Assembly (NCBI GenBank): GCA_000751295.2
Contig: CCMO02000001.1
Span: 372,001 to 436,000 of the forward strand
DNA length: 64,000 nucleotides
Direction of reading: 5' to 3'
Source of the DNA: a bacterium YEK0313
Lineage (GTDB): Bacteria > Pseudomonadota > Alphaproteobacteria > Rhizobiales > Phreatobacteraceae
Shown here in pieces: positions 43,720 to 52,561 of the stretch (position 1 is the stretch's first letter; the number at the start of each line of letters is the position of its first letter). Position numbers and translations under genes: made by a program. Below the pieces are notes generated by a model. That model did no database searches and was not told the origin of the DNA. It was given only the letters and a program-made list of their open reading frames with translations.

Positions 43720-44610
43720 TCAGGCGAAAATGTTCAGTGCCGGGACCGGCGCCGACAGGCCGGCCTGGCCGCCGGCCTGGAGCGCGATCGCCGTCTGTCC
43801 CATCGTATCGCCGAGCCGATCGATCTCCGCGACCACGGCCTTGGCTGCCGCTTCCGCCTCGCGGGCATCGCCGTCGGCGGGATTGCGCGCCTTGAGCCTG
43901 CGCGCGGCCTCTTCGATCAGCCGCTTCACCTCGTCAGCGGCCTGCCTGAACGTATCGAGCACCTCCCGGTCGGCCTTGCTCGCAGCCGCCTTGCGGTCGA
44001 GCTTCGCAACGGCCTCCTGATAAGCCCGTACGGCCTCTTCGCGTGTCGCGGGCTTGCCGGCTTCGATCTTGCCGTCGGCACCCGGCGCGCCCGGCGGCGG
44101 TCCTGCCGTGGCGGCAGCAGCTTCCGTCCCGCGGTGCCCGGCGCCGGCTTCAGCGGCCTTGTCGGCCGGGGGTGCCGTCGCCGTATCGGCCGCGCCCGGC
44201 CCGGCAGCGGGGCCGGCGTCCGGCGCTTCGGAAGCGGTACCGCCGGATCCCGCGGCCGCGCCATATTCCCGTGCCGCTTCGCGGATGTCCTGGGCGATCT
44301 GCTTGGCCTGGCGCGCCGTCGTCTTCGGGTCGCCGCTCAGCATGCGGAGCATCTGCAGCTTCTTGCGCGCCAGCTCCAGCTTCTGCAGGGCCACCGCCTT
44401 ACGCTGCTCGGACGCCGCCGAGCGCACCTCGTCGAGCCGGGAGAGAACCGTACGCGAAGCCTTCTTCGCTTCGGTCATCGCCTTCGACAGAACCGTCTCG
44501 CCGGCCCTGCCGTCGCGCTCGCCGGAAACGAGCAGCAGCAGTTGCGACTGACGGCCCGCCGTCCCCTGCGCCACGGCGTCCTGGCTGGAGGAAAGGGTGT
44601 TGATCCGCAT
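43720..44610 (-). CDS. unrecognised alanine-rich coiled-coil protein
   Basis: I do not recognise this 296-residue protein. It starts MRINTLSSSQDAVAQ, without signal peptide or membrane segment. Residues about 45-115 are highly charged and helical (AKKASRTVLSRLDEVRSAAS, LARKKLQMLRML), likely a coiled coil. Residues about 118-180 are a low-complexity Ala/Gly/Pro linker. A second helical part follows (AYQEAVAKLDRKAAASKADR, VKRLIEEAARRLKARNP). The stop codon directly abuts the convergent ModE-type gene. Codon usage looks like its neighbours, and the frame is uninterrupted, so it is probably real. Function unknown. Confidence 0.65.
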   Translation of the reverse strand: MRINTLSSSQDAVAQGTAGRQSQLLLLVSGERDGRAGETVLSKAMTEAKKASRTVLSRLDEVRSAASEQRKAVALQKLELARKKLQMLRMLSGDPKTTARQAKQIAQDIREAAREYGAAAGSGGTASEAPDAGPAAGPGAADTATAPPADKAAEAGAGHRGTEAAAATAGPPPGAPGADGKIEAGKPATREEAVRAYQEAVAKLDRKAAASKADREVLDTFRQAADEVKRLIEEAARRLKARNPADGDAREAEAAAKAVVAEIDRLGDTMGQTAIALQAGGQAGLSAPVPALNIFA

Positions 44611-44750
44611 TGCGCGCTCCGTGCAGCCGGCCTGCCGCGGTGCGATTCCGCATGGGCCTCGCCACCATCAAGGGTTGCATCGATAAACGAACCGTTAACC
44701 ACGTCCGGCGCGAGCGAGAGGCCGTCATGCGCTCCGCGCCGGCCGCGCCG

Positions 44751-45866
44751 TCAGCCGGCCGAGCCGCTGGTGACCTTGAGCCCGGGCAGGCTGCGCTCGT
44801 CGATGCCGACGACCTTGACGAGCGCGGTGACCTCGTCGCCGACGTCGAGGCCGAGAGCCTCCATGGCGAGTCGGGTCGCGAAGGCGGCGAGCCGCTCACC
44901 GCCGGTCAGCGCGATGGTGGCCAGGGCGAAGGGACCGTCGTCGACATCGATCGCGACGATGCGCCCGGCCAGCATGGTGCGCACGCTCATCTGGCCGGGC
45001 CGGCCGACGGCGAGCGTCACATTGGTCGCCCTGACGGCGACGCGAACCGGCCCGGCGGCCGGATCGATCAGGCCCGGCACGGTGATCTCGCCGGCGGGAT
45101 GGCCGAGCACGGTCACGCCGAAATCGCGAATCTGCCGGATCACCGTGCCGGTGACGAAGGACACCGCGTCGAAGCGGGCGGTGGCCTCGGCGAGCGATGC
45201 CGGCGCCAGCACCACGTGAGGCGGCCCGTCGGCAGCGACCCGCCCGCGGTCGAGCTTCACCACCTTGGCGGCCAGGCGCGCCACTTCCTCGACGGCATGG
45301 CTGACATAGACGATAGGCATGGCGAACTCGTCACGCAGCCGCTCGATGAAAGGCAGGATCTCGAGCTTGCGGGCGGAATCGAGCGAGGCCAGCGGCTCGT
45401 CCATCAGCAGCAGCCGCGGCGAGGTCAGCAGCGCCCGGCCGATCGCGACCCGTTGGCGCTCGCCGCCCGAGAGCGTGCCCGGCCGGCGGTCGAGCAGATG
45501 GCCGATGCCGAGCACCTCGACGACCGGATCGAAGGCGATCCGGCGCGCCGCCTTGGGCGTGAACCAGCGCCCATAGGTGAGGTTGGAGCGCACCGAAAGG
45601 TGCGGAAAGAGCAGCGCGTCCTGGAACACCAGGCCGATGCGGCGCGCATGGGGCGGCACGAAGATGCCCGCGGCCGTGTCGACCGGGACATGGCCGTCGA
45701 CGGCGATGCGTCCCGAGCTCGGCCGTTCGAGCCCGGCGATCAGACGGATCGCGGTCGACTTGCCCGAACCCGAGGGGCCGAACAGCGCGGTCACCCCGCC
45801 ACCGGCCTCGAAGGCCGCGGCGAAGTGGAAATCCGTCCGGTCGAGCCGGCAGTCGAAAGCGATCAT
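44751..45866 (-). CDS. modC: molybdate ABC transporter ATP-binding protein ModC
   Basis: ATPase of 371 residues. Walker A GPSGSGKSTAIRL near residue 32, Q-loop region LVFQDALLFPHLSV, signature LSGGERQRVAIGRALL, Walker B LLLMDEPLASLD and the His-loop VSHAVEEV are all present. A C-terminal TOBE/Mop-like domain (VRVAVRATNVTLAVGRPGQMSVRTMLAG) at about 285-360 is typical of ModC and binds oxyanion. It drives molybdate import with ModA and ModB. It follows modA after 42 bases with no room for modB, which is found 31 kb away. Confidence 0.94.
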   Translation of the reverse strand: MIAFDCRLDRTDFHFAAAFEAGGGVTALFGPSGSGKSTAIRLIAGLERPSSGRIAVDGHVPVDTAAGIFVPPHARRIGLVFQDALLFPHLSVRSNLTYGRWFTPKAARRIAFDPVVEVLGIGHLLDRRPGTLSGGERQRVAIGRALLTSPRLLLMDEPLASLDSARKLEILPFIERLRDEFAMPIVYVSHAVEEVARLAAKVVKLDRGRVAADGPPHVVLAPASLAEATARFDAVSFVTGTVIRQIRDFGVTVLGHPAGEITVPGLIDPAAGPVRVAVRATNVTLAVGRPGQMSVRTMLAGRIVAIDVDDGPFALATIALTGGERLAAFATRLAMEALGLDVGDEVTALVKVVGIDERSLPGLKVTSGSAG

Positions 45867-45908
45867 GCGCTGCTCCGCGCCCGATGGCCGCGCCTCAAGG
45901 CCGAGGCC

Positions 45909-46697
45909 TCATCTGGCGACCAACGAGAAACCCTCGGCCTCGAAGATCCTGACTGCGGTGGGCGAGCGCAAGTAGGCAAGGAAGGCAGCCGCATCGGAAT
46001 GGGTCGAGCCGGCCGTCAGCGCGAAGGGATACAGCACCGGCGGATGGCTGTCGGCCGGGAAGGTGTCGACCACCTTCACGCGCGGCTCGGTCCTGGCATC
46101 GGTCGTATAGACGATGCCATAGCGGGCCTCGCCGCGCGCCACCAGCGCCAGCGCGGCGCGCACATTGTCGGCGCCGGCGATGCGTGGCCGCACCTGGTCC
46201 CAGACGCCAAGATGGGTCAGCGCCGCCTGGGCGTAGCGGCCGACCGGCACGGCGCGCGGATCGCCCGTCGCGAGCCGGGACTCGCCAACCGCCTCGGCCA
46301 GCGCGAAGCCCGGCGCGATCTTGAGGCTGGTTGCAAGCTCGGCCGGCGCGATCAGCACGAGGCGGTTGGCGAGCAGCGTCTCGCGGGTCGCCGGGCGGAT
46401 CAGGTTGCGCTCGGCCACCCAGTTCATCCATTCGAGATCGGCCGAGGCGAACATGTCGGCGGGCGCTCCCTGCTCCATCTGCCGGGCAAGCGCCGAGGAG
46501 GCGGCATAAGAAAAGGTGACGCGCTTGCCGGTCTCCTTCTGCCACTCTGCCGCGATCGCATTGAGCGCGGTCTGCAGGCTGGCGGCTGCGAAGACGAGGA
46601 CCGGCCGGGCCTCCTGGGCGGCCGTGGGCCGGATGGCTGCGAAGGCGAGAGCCGCGGCAAGGCCGAGCATGACGCGGCGAACGAAGAGGCGAGGCAT
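45909..46697 (-). CDS. modA: molybdate-binding periplasmic protein ModA
   Basis: Periplasmic receptor of 262 residues with a signal peptide (VRRVMLGLAAALAFAAI, cleaving near TAAQ). ModA family segments: VLVFAAASLQTALNAIAAEWQ with the ligand-binding Ser, FSYAASSALARQMEQGAPADMFASAD, VPVGRYAQAALTHLGVWDQV, and ARYGIVYTTDA. It captures molybdate/tungstate for import by ModB and ModC. GGAG precedes the ATG. A GCGCTATA/TATAGCGC inverted repeat starts 20 bases upstream and is the likely ModE-type operator; modC follows. Confidence 0.94.
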   Translation of the reverse strand: MPRLFVRRVMLGLAAALAFAAIRPTAAQEARPVLVFAAASLQTALNAIAAEWQKETGKRVTFSYAASSALARQMEQGAPADMFASADLEWMNWVAERNLIRPATRETLLANRLVLIAPAELATSLKIAPGFALAEAVGESRLATGDPRAVPVGRYAQAALTHLGVWDQVRPRIAGADNVRAALALVARGEARYGIVYTTDARTEPRVKVVDTFPADSHPPVLYPFALTAGSTHSDAAAFLAYLRSPTAVRIFEAEGFSLVAR

Positions 46698-46716
46698 GAA
46701 GGGCTCCATCGATGAT

Positions 46717-46742
46717 GCGCTATAGCTAGCCGAATATAGCGC
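46717..46742. promoter_or_regulatory. Mo-box-like operator upstream of modA
   Basis: GCGCTATA and TATAGCGC form a perfect 8-bp inverted repeat separated by 10 bases. ModE-family Mo-boxes have CG-TATA half-sites in this arrangement (for example CGTTATAT with its complement). It lies 20 bases upstream of the modA start, as expected for molybdate repression. Confidence 0.7.
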
Positions 46743-46968
46743 GAGGGTCGAGCCGGCATCGAGAAGGCCGGCGGAATGGCCGGGATCAATGGTCCCGACC
46801 ATGCCCGGCGCCGTCGCTCGGGCGGCTGGATCGACCCTGCGCAACGGAACGGGCTTGCTTCCGGCATGGTCCAAGCGCGAGCCTCGATCGCTATCGGTGC
46901 AAGAACGATCAAATGGCCTCCTGCCCGGCCCGCTACACCGGCCGCCACGCTTCGTGTGAGACCCGTCC

Positions 46969-47802
46969 ATGACCCCTGTCGAGAAAGCCCTCTGGTTCAT
47001 CGAAGGCCATTTCGCCGACAGAATCGAGCTCGACGACATCGCGGCGGCGAGCGGCGTTTCGCGCTTCTATCTGACCCGGGCCTTCGTTGCCGCCACCGGC
47101 CAGTCAGCCGTGCGCTACCTGCGCGGCCGGCGCCTCAGCGAGGCCGCCCGGGCGCTGGCAGCGGGCGCGCCCGACATTCTCGCCGTCGCGCTCGATGCCG
47201 GCTACGGCTCGCATGAGGCCTTCACGCGCGCCTTTCGCGACCTGTTCGGCACGACGCCGGAACAGCTGCGCGCCCAAGGTCATCTCGACAATGTCACGCT
47301 GGTGGAGCCGATCATCATGAACCAGACCCTCCTGCCCGATCTCGAAGAGCCTCGTCGCGTCGACGGGCCGCCCATGGTGATCGCAGGTCTCGGCATGCGC
47401 TACAGCTGCGAGAGCAGCAAGGCCGTACCCGGTCAGTGGCAGCGTTTCGCGCCGCATATCGGCAACATTCCCGGCCAACGCGGCGCGGTCGCCTATGGCG
47501 TTTGCCACGATGCCGACGAGGACGGCAATTTCAACTATCTGACCGGCGTCGAGGTCGACGACGCCACGCGGGTGCCGAGCGATCTTGCGACGGTCCAGCT
47601 CAAGCCTCAGCGCTACGCCGTCTTCGCTCATCGCGAGCACGTCTCGACCATCCGCCGCACCGTGCACACGATCTGGAGCCGATGGCTGCCGCAATCCGGG
47701 CACGAGGTCGCCGATGCGCCGAATTTCGAGCGCTACGGCCCCGCATTCGATGCGCGCACCGGCCTCGGCGGCCTCGAGATCTGGCTTCCGCTAAAGACCT
47801 GA
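46969..47802 (+). CDS. AraC-family regulator with GyrI-like effector domain
   Basis: Regulator of 277 residues. Residues 1-100 hold two helix-turn-helix motifs of AraC type (IELDDIAAASGVSRFYLTRAFVAATG, DILAVALDAGYGSHEAFTRAFRDLFGTTP). Residues about 120-277 form a GyrI/SOUL-like ligand-binding domain (VIAGLGMRYSCES, GAVAYGVCHDADEDGNFNYLTGVEV, FERYGPAFDARTG, LEIWLPLKT), as in the Rob/SoxS-related multidrug regulators. It likely responds to a small hydrophobic ligand; no target gene is adjacent. It is divergent from modA across about 270 bases and convergent with a response regulator. Confidence 0.9.
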   Translation: MTPVEKALWFIEGHFADRIELDDIAAASGVSRFYLTRAFVAATGQSAVRYLRGRRLSEAARALAAGAPDILAVALDAGYGSHEAFTRAFRDLFGTTPEQLRAQGHLDNVTLVEPIIMNQTLLPDLEEPRRVDGPPMVIAGLGMRYSCESSKAVPGQWQRFAPHIGNIPGQRGAVAYGVCHDADEDGNFNYLTGVEVDDATRVPSDLATVQLKPQRYAVFAHREHVSTIRRTVHTIWSRWLPQSGHEVADAPNFERYGPAFDARTGLGGLEIWLPLKT

Positions 47803-47828
47803 CGCCGACCCTTCGCGATGCCGCCGAC

Positions 47829-48233
47829 CTATAGCCGGGCGGTCTCGAACCAGAAGCGCGTGATGTTTTCGGCCAGTACGCGATAGCCCTCGGACGAGCG
47901 CGGCTTGACCACATAGGCATTGGCATTGTCGCGGTAGCAGGCGTCGATGTCGGCCCGCTGCTCGGAGGACGAGAAGATGACCGTGGCATAGCCGCAGGTC
48001 TCGTCATTGCCCTTGATCGCCCTCAGCACGTCGCGGCCGTCCATGCCGGGCATGTTGAGATCGAGCAGGATCAAGCCGGGATTGAACGACCTGATGGCGG
48101 CGAGCGCTGCCTCGCCGTTGTCGGCATGGCGGATTTCGATGGGAGTGGATGCTCCCTTGAACGCGTTCTCGACGAACAGCACTTCGTCGGCATCGTCATC
48201 CACGACGAGCAGACGCCTCGGGGAAGAATTCAT
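47829..48233 (-). CDS. single-domain CheY-like response regulator
   Basis: Receiver-only protein of 134 residues. Acidic pocket VVDDDADE, phosphoacceptor Asp58 in LILLDLNMPGMDG, Ser/Thr position in VIFSSSEQ and Lys in AYVVKPRSS are present. No output domain, so it works through protein contacts, like the Rcp1-type regulators of phytochrome-like kinases. The ATG is preceded by GGGAGC. It lies 36 bases downstream of the histidine kinase on the same strand, which should be its phosphodonor. Confidence 0.92.
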   Translation of the reverse strand: MNSSPRRLLVVDDDADEVLFVENAFKGASTPIEIRHADNGEAALAAIRSFNPGLILLDLNMPGMDGRDVLRAIKGNDETCGYATVIFSSSEQRADIDACYRDNANAYVVKPRSSEGYRVLAENITRFWFETARL

Positions 48234-48269
48234 CACTGCTCCCAGCCGCCGGACCGGCGGCCTTCGATG

Positions 48270-50456
48270 TCATCGGCGCGGCAATGTAAGCGTGAATCGG
48301 GCGCCGTGAGAATAGCCGGTATCGAGCCCGATCTCGCCGTCATGGCTTTCGACGATGCGCCGGCAAAGGGCCAGGCCAAGCCCCATGCCGGCATAGCGGC
48401 TTTCATCGCGGTGCAGCCGACGGAAAATCTCGAAGATCCGCTCGGCATATTGCGGGTCGATGCCGATTCCATTGTCGGCAATCTGGATCCGCCAGAAGGC
48501 TCCCGCACGTTCGGCGCTGACCTCGACGACAGGTGGATCGCCGCTGCGATATTTCAGCGCATTGGCGAGAAGGTTCTGGAACAGGGTGACCAGCAGTTCC
48601 GGATCGCCGGCAATGACCGGCGGATCCTCCGCATCGATCCCGCTGAGCGTGATGCGTGCGCCAGTGTCCTGAACCTCGGCATCGATCAGCGTCATCGCTT
48701 CGGCAATGACCCGCGCGAGCGGCACGGGCTCGGCACGTACCGTCGCATAGGCGACCTGGCTGTAGACCAGCAACGCCCGGATCTGACGCTGCATGCGCTC
48801 GGCGCTCGCCATGATGCGCCGGGCATAGCTGGCCGCCTCCCCGTCGCCTGCCCCGATCCGTGCCTGCAGCATGTCGGCGAACATGTTGACGTGGCGCAGC
48901 GGCGCCTGCAGGTCGTGAGACACGATGGCGGAGAACTGCTGCAGCGCCTCGTTGGAATGGCGCAGCTTCAGCTCGTGCGACTGCCGCTCGGTATCGTCGC
49001 GCACCACGGCCATGACGTTGGGGCGGTCCGGCCCGACCTTGGCCATGAAACTGTAGGTGACCTGCACCCAGACCCAGTGGCCGTCCTTGTGACGCTGGCG
49101 CAGGATGCGCGAGGCCGACGGGCGGTCCGGCCCCAGCGCTCGGCTGACCGCCTCGACCGCGCCCCGGTCCTCCGGATGGACCGTCTCCGCCGGCGTCATG
49201 GCCTGAAGCTCCCGCGCCGTGAACCCGGTCAGCCTGAAGCAGGAGGGCGAGGCGAAGGCGATGGGCTCCGACCAGCGGTAGAGCAGGATGACGTCGGTCG
49301 AGTTCTCGGCGAGCAGGCGATAGCGCTCCTCGCTGGCCGCCAGCTCCGCCGTGCGCTCCACGACGCGCAGCTCCAGGTCCTGATTGGCCCGTTCCAGCGC
49401 GCCGGCCTGCTCGTGGAGTTGGACCGAAGCCCTGGCGAACGCCTCGCCGATCCGGTTGATTTCGGTGATCGGCGTGCGCGGCGCGGCGACCAGCCGGCCG
49501 GCGCCGACCGCCGCCGCCGTGTCGGCAAGCGCCGCCCCGGCCAGCGAGACGCGATGGGCCAGCAGCGCCGCCGTTCCGACCGACAGGGTGAGAAGGCCGG
49601 AGGCGATCAGGAACAGCCGCCAGAGCAGCGCCCCCATCGGCGCCTCCAGCTCGCGCCGGTCGAGGCCGGTCGTGACCATCCACCCGGCCAGTTCCGAGCG
49701 GGAATAATAGGCCGATACCGCAATGCCGTCGGGATTGATGCCGCTCCAGGTGCCCTTGCTTTCCGTCGCGCTGGCATAGCCCGGCAGCAGCCGGCCGACC
49801 CACTCCGCATGGCCGCGCGACCGGCTGACGATCCGGCCTGTCCGGTCGACGATCGACACCGCATAGGGTGGAGCGACGCCGCGCTCGACCAGGAACTGCG
49901 CCAGCGCGGCCGGCGTGAAGGTCGAGGACAGGACATAGGCCACCTCGCCATCGCGCAGCGCGGGCACGCTGACGCTCACCACGCTGCGGCCGTCGGAAGC
50001 GCGCGTGAAGAGATCGGAGACGTAGGGCCGCCGGGTGTCGAGCACGCGCTGGTGCCAGAGCGTCGGCAGGTCCTGTGGCAAGGGCGCGCCCAAGGCGAGG
50101 CCGGTGTCGATGATCACCCGTCCGGAGCGGTCGCGCAGGCGCATCGTCAGGCCCTGTTCGACGAACCGGCGGGCCTGCTGGTCGAAGCGCAGGAAGTCGC
50201 CGCCGTCGATCGCCGGCGACGTCGCCAGCGCCTGCAGCACCGCGATGCGCGCGGTCAGCAGGCGGTCGAGATCGCCGATCAGGTCCTCGTTGCGTTCGTT
50301 GGCCGCGGCCTCCAGCCGCCGCCATTCGGCGCCGGCATAGCGATAGGTGAGATAGGCCGCGAGGATCAGCGGCGGCAGCGCCAGCGCCGCCGCGAAGGCC
50401 GCCAGATAACGTGTTAAGGACCTTGCCCTGACCGCCCCCTGCATGCGCTCCCCCAT
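48270..50456 (-). CDS. membrane-bound PAS histidine kinase
   Basis: Sensor kinase of 728 residues. An N-terminal TM helix (YLAAFAAALALPPLILAAYLTY) and a second near residue 290 (LFLIASGLLTLSVGTAALL) enclose a periplasmic dCache-like sensing domain. A HAMP-like/coiled segment, one PAS domain (ERYRLLAENSTDVILLYRW), a HisKA domain with His514 in FSAIVSHDLQAPLRHV, and a HATPase (LFQNLLANALKYR, IADNGIGIDP, MGLGLALCRRIVESHDGEI) follow. An ATG at 50444 after GGGGGAG is an alternative start. A receiver gene follows on the same strand and another is divergent. Signal unknown; the PAS domain may bind a ligand. Confidence 0.9.
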   Translation of the reverse strand: MGERMQGAVRARSLTRYLAAFAAALALPPLILAAYLTYRYAGAEWRRLEAAANERNEDLIGDLDRLLTARIAVLQALATSPAIDGGDFLRFDQQARRFVEQGLTMRLRDRSGRVIIDTGLALGAPLPQDLPTLWHQRVLDTRRPYVSDLFTRASDGRSVVSVSVPALRDGEVAYVLSSTFTPAALAQFLVERGVAPPYAVSIVDRTGRIVSRSRGHAEWVGRLLPGYASATESKGTWSGINPDGIAVSAYYSRSELAGWMVTTGLDRRELEAPMGALLWRLFLIASGLLTLSVGTAALLAHRVSLAGAALADTAAAVGAGRLVAAPRTPITEINRIGEAFARASVQLHEQAGALERANQDLELRVVERTAELAASEERYRLLAENSTDVILLYRWSEPIAFASPSCFRLTGFTARELQAMTPAETVHPEDRGAVEAVSRALGPDRPSASRILRQRHKDGHWVWVQVTYSFMAKVGPDRPNVMAVVRDDTERQSHELKLRHSNEALQQFSAIVSHDLQAPLRHVNMFADMLQARIGAGDGEAASYARRIMASAERMQRQIRALLVYSQVAYATVRAEPVPLARVIAEAMTLIDAEVQDTGARITLSGIDAEDPPVIAGDPELLVTLFQNLLANALKYRSGDPPVVEVSAERAGAFWRIQIADNGIGIDPQYAERIFEIFRRLHRDESRYAGMGLGLALCRRIVESHDGEIGLDTGYSHGARFTLTLPRR

Positions 50457-50480
50457 CGCCCGCCGCTCCGCGGCATGGCC

Positions 50481-50501
50481 GCTTGACACGCAGGGTCAAG
50501 C
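50481..50501. promoter_or_regulatory. inverted repeat in kinase/receiver divergent promoter region
   Basis: GCTTGAC-ACGCAGG-GTCAAGC has perfect 7-bp arms and a 7-base spacer, 25 bases upstream of the kinase start. TTGACA within it could be a -35 element for the rightward receiver gene. Regulator unknown. Confidence 0.4.
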
Positions 50502-50659
50502 ATCCTCCTCTATCGTCGCGCGAGTCGGATTCGGCAACCTGCACGTTTGAAGTGTGACAGGATCGTCCCCTGCGGACCGGACCCAGCCGATCAGCGGAGA
50601 ATGAACGGCGGCATCGTGATGCCGCACCGGGATCACGCATAGCCTTGCCGGAGACGGAC

Positions 50660-51100
50660 ATGCGGCAGCTCACCCGCCTGATGATCATCGATGACGAGGT
50701 CGACGACGTCGATTTCATGATCCGGTTCTTCGAGGAGGCGCTTGACGGCTGCAGTTTCGAAACCTTCGCCTCGGCCGAACAGGCGCTGGCGCGGCTTCGT
50801 TTCGACGACGCGCGCGGCGACAATCCACCCCTTTCCGACGATCCGGACATCATCATCCTGGACCTCGAGCTCGGCGCCATGAACGGCTTCGATTTCCTCA
50901 AGGTCCTGCGCCGCGACGAGACGCTGCGGCAGATCCCGGTCGTGGTGATTTCCGGCAGCGACAGCCGCCAGGCCGTCGACAAGGCCTACGAGGCCGGCGC
51001 CAACGCCATGTTCCGCAAGCCCGGCTCGCTCGACGACTATCGCGCCATGATCAGCTCGATCGTCGACTATTGGTCGAAAACGGCCCGCCACGCCGCCTGA
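50660..51100 (+). CDS. single-domain response regulator
   Basis: Receiver-only protein of 146 residues. Acidic pocket MIIDDEVDDVDF, phosphoacceptor Asp68 in IIILDLELGAMNGFDFL, Ser in VVVISGSDS and Lys in NAMFRKPGSLDDY are present. It has no DNA-binding domain. GGAG lies 6 bases before the ATG; a TTG at 50645 is a weaker alternative. It is divergent from the histidine kinase, so one kinase is flanked by two stand-alone receivers. A very strong hairpin overlaps its stop codon. Confidence 0.9.
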   Translation: MRQLTRLMIIDDEVDDVDFMIRFFEEALDGCSFETFASAEQALARLRFDDARGDNPPLSDDPDIIILDLELGAMNGFDFLKVLRRDETLRQIPVVVISGSDSRQAVDKAYEAGANAMFRKPGSLDDYRAMISSIVDYWSKTARHAA

Positions 51101-51117
51101 GCCGGGCTCAGGCGGCG
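51091..51117 (+). terminator. strong terminator-like hairpin at receiver gene stop
   Basis: CGCCGCCTGAG and CTCAGGCGGCG form an 11-bp perfect stem around CCGGG, with the TGA stop codon inside the stem. No T-run follows. Confidence 0.55.
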
Positions 51118-51205
51118 ATGATGGCTCTGAAGATGGCACGTTACGGCGCCTGAGCAGCGCTCGGACACCGGCAATGGCGCGCGGACGGCGCGCAGCGTTC
51201 AGGAC

Positions 51206-52459
51206 TCAGGCCGAGATCGCCCGGGGCGCCATGTCGCGCAGCACGTCCAGGAACCGGTCGATATCGGCGTCGTCATGCGCGGCCGACACCGAGAAACGCA
51301 GCAGCACTTCGCCGCCCGGCGTCGCCGGCGGGATCAGCAGATTGACGTAGATGCCGCGCGCCAGGAGGTCGCGCCAGAAGTCGAGGCCCTGGACGAGGCC
51401 GCGCATGCGGATCGAGCCGACCGGGCCCGGCGCGGCGCTGAGGCTGTAGCCGAGCGCCTCGACCCCCTCACAGAAGCGCCTGGCCTTGCGCCACATCGAG
51501 GCGCGCAGGTCTGGCTCGCTGCCGATGATGCCGATGGCCGTGCTCGCCGAGGCGACGACGGCCGGCGGCAGCGACGCGGTGTAGAGATAGGCGCGCGCCA
51601 GGAAGCGCAGGGCCTTCAGCGCCGGATGGTTGGTGACGCAATAGCCGCCGATGACGCCCACGCTCTTGGAGAAGGTGCCGACGATGGCATCGACGAGATG
51701 TTCGGCATCCTGCGCCTCGGTGACGCCGCGGCCGTTCTCGCCGTAGATGCCGAGGCCATGCGCCTCGTCGACGAAGACGAGGGCGCCATGCTCCTTGGCG
51801 ACGGTGCCGAGCTTGCGAACTTCGCCGACATCGCCCCAGACCGAATAGAGGCCTTCCAGCACCACCAGGATGCGCGAGGCCGGCACTGTCGCTTCCTTGA
51901 GCAGCCGATCGAGATCGGCCGGATCATTGTGCTTGAACGGCTTGAAGGTGGCGCCGCTCGCCCGGCAGGCATCGATGATGCTGGCATGGCAGTGGCTGTC
52001 GTAAAGGATGAGGTCGCCATCGCTCGCCAGGCCGCAGATCGTGCCCATATTGGCCATGAAGCCGGTCGAGAAGACGATCGCGTCGGGCCGGTCGTAGAAG
52101 CGGGCGATGACCCGCTCCAATTGGACGTGGCCGTCCTGGTTGCCGGAAGCGACCCGCGAGGCGGTGGAGCCGGTGCCCCATTGGCGCAGCGCCTGCTCGG
52201 CAGCGGCAATGCAGCGCGGATCGAAATTAAGCCCGAGATAGCTGTTCGTGCCGAACAGCGTCGTGTGCCGGCCGTCGATGACGGCATGGACCGGCCCCTC
52301 GAACCGCTCGATCTGGACCCGCAGCGGATGGTCGGCATTGCCGACCGACCGGTCGAGCATGTCGCCGATCATGCCGACCCGGCGCAGGATTCCCTGGAGT
52401 TGCTGGGTACCGGCCGCGTGTTCGGACCGCGAGGTGGGCTGCACTGGGCTATCCGACAT
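51206..52459 (-). CDS. alpha-oxoamine synthase, serine palmitoyltransferase-like
   Basis: PLP enzyme of 417 residues in the alpha-oxoamine synthase family (ALAS, KBL, BioF, SPT), which condense an amino acid with an acyl-CoA. It resembles bacterial SPT most: GTNSYLGLNFDP, GTGSTASRVASGNQDGH, FSTGFMANMGTI, DSHCHASIIDACRASGATF, VDEAHGLGIYGENGRG, and the PLP-lysine motif GTFSKSVGVIGGYC. IYVNLLIPPATPGGEVLLRFSV also matches SPT. A TTG 21 bases earlier is an alternative start. The SDR gene about 100 bases upstream could reduce the resulting ketone. Long-chain base synthesis is the leading guess; an aminoketone signal is another. Confidence 0.85.
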   Translation of the reverse strand: MSDSPVQPTSRSEHAAGTQQLQGILRRVGMIGDMLDRSVGNADHPLRVQIERFEGPVHAVIDGRHTTLFGTNSYLGLNFDPRCIAAAEQALRQWGTGSTASRVASGNQDGHVQLERVIARFYDRPDAIVFSTGFMANMGTICGLASDGDLILYDSHCHASIIDACRASGATFKPFKHNDPADLDRLLKEATVPASRILVVLEGLYSVWGDVGEVRKLGTVAKEHGALVFVDEAHGLGIYGENGRGVTEAQDAEHLVDAIVGTFSKSVGVIGGYCVTNHPALKALRFLARAYLYTASLPPAVVASASTAIGIIGSEPDLRASMWRKARRFCEGVEALGYSLSAAPGPVGSIRMRGLVQGLDFWRDLLARGIYVNLLIPPATPGGEVLLRFSVSAAHDDADIDRFLDVLRDMAPRAISA

Positions 52460-52561
52460 GGGCGCTGAGGCTACCTTCAACCGGCTGGATGACCGCTGAC
52501 TTTATGTCACGACAGTGACGCTATAGTCACCCAGGCCGAAGCCGGCAAGCGCCGGCTCGGC

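Noticed and set aside
51206..52459. Assignment of the oxoamine synthase as a CqsA/LqsA autoinducer synthase
   Set aside because: Its motifs follow serine palmitoyltransferase more closely (GTFSKSVG, YVNLLIPPATP); the adjacent kinase alone is not enough for a quorum-sensing call.
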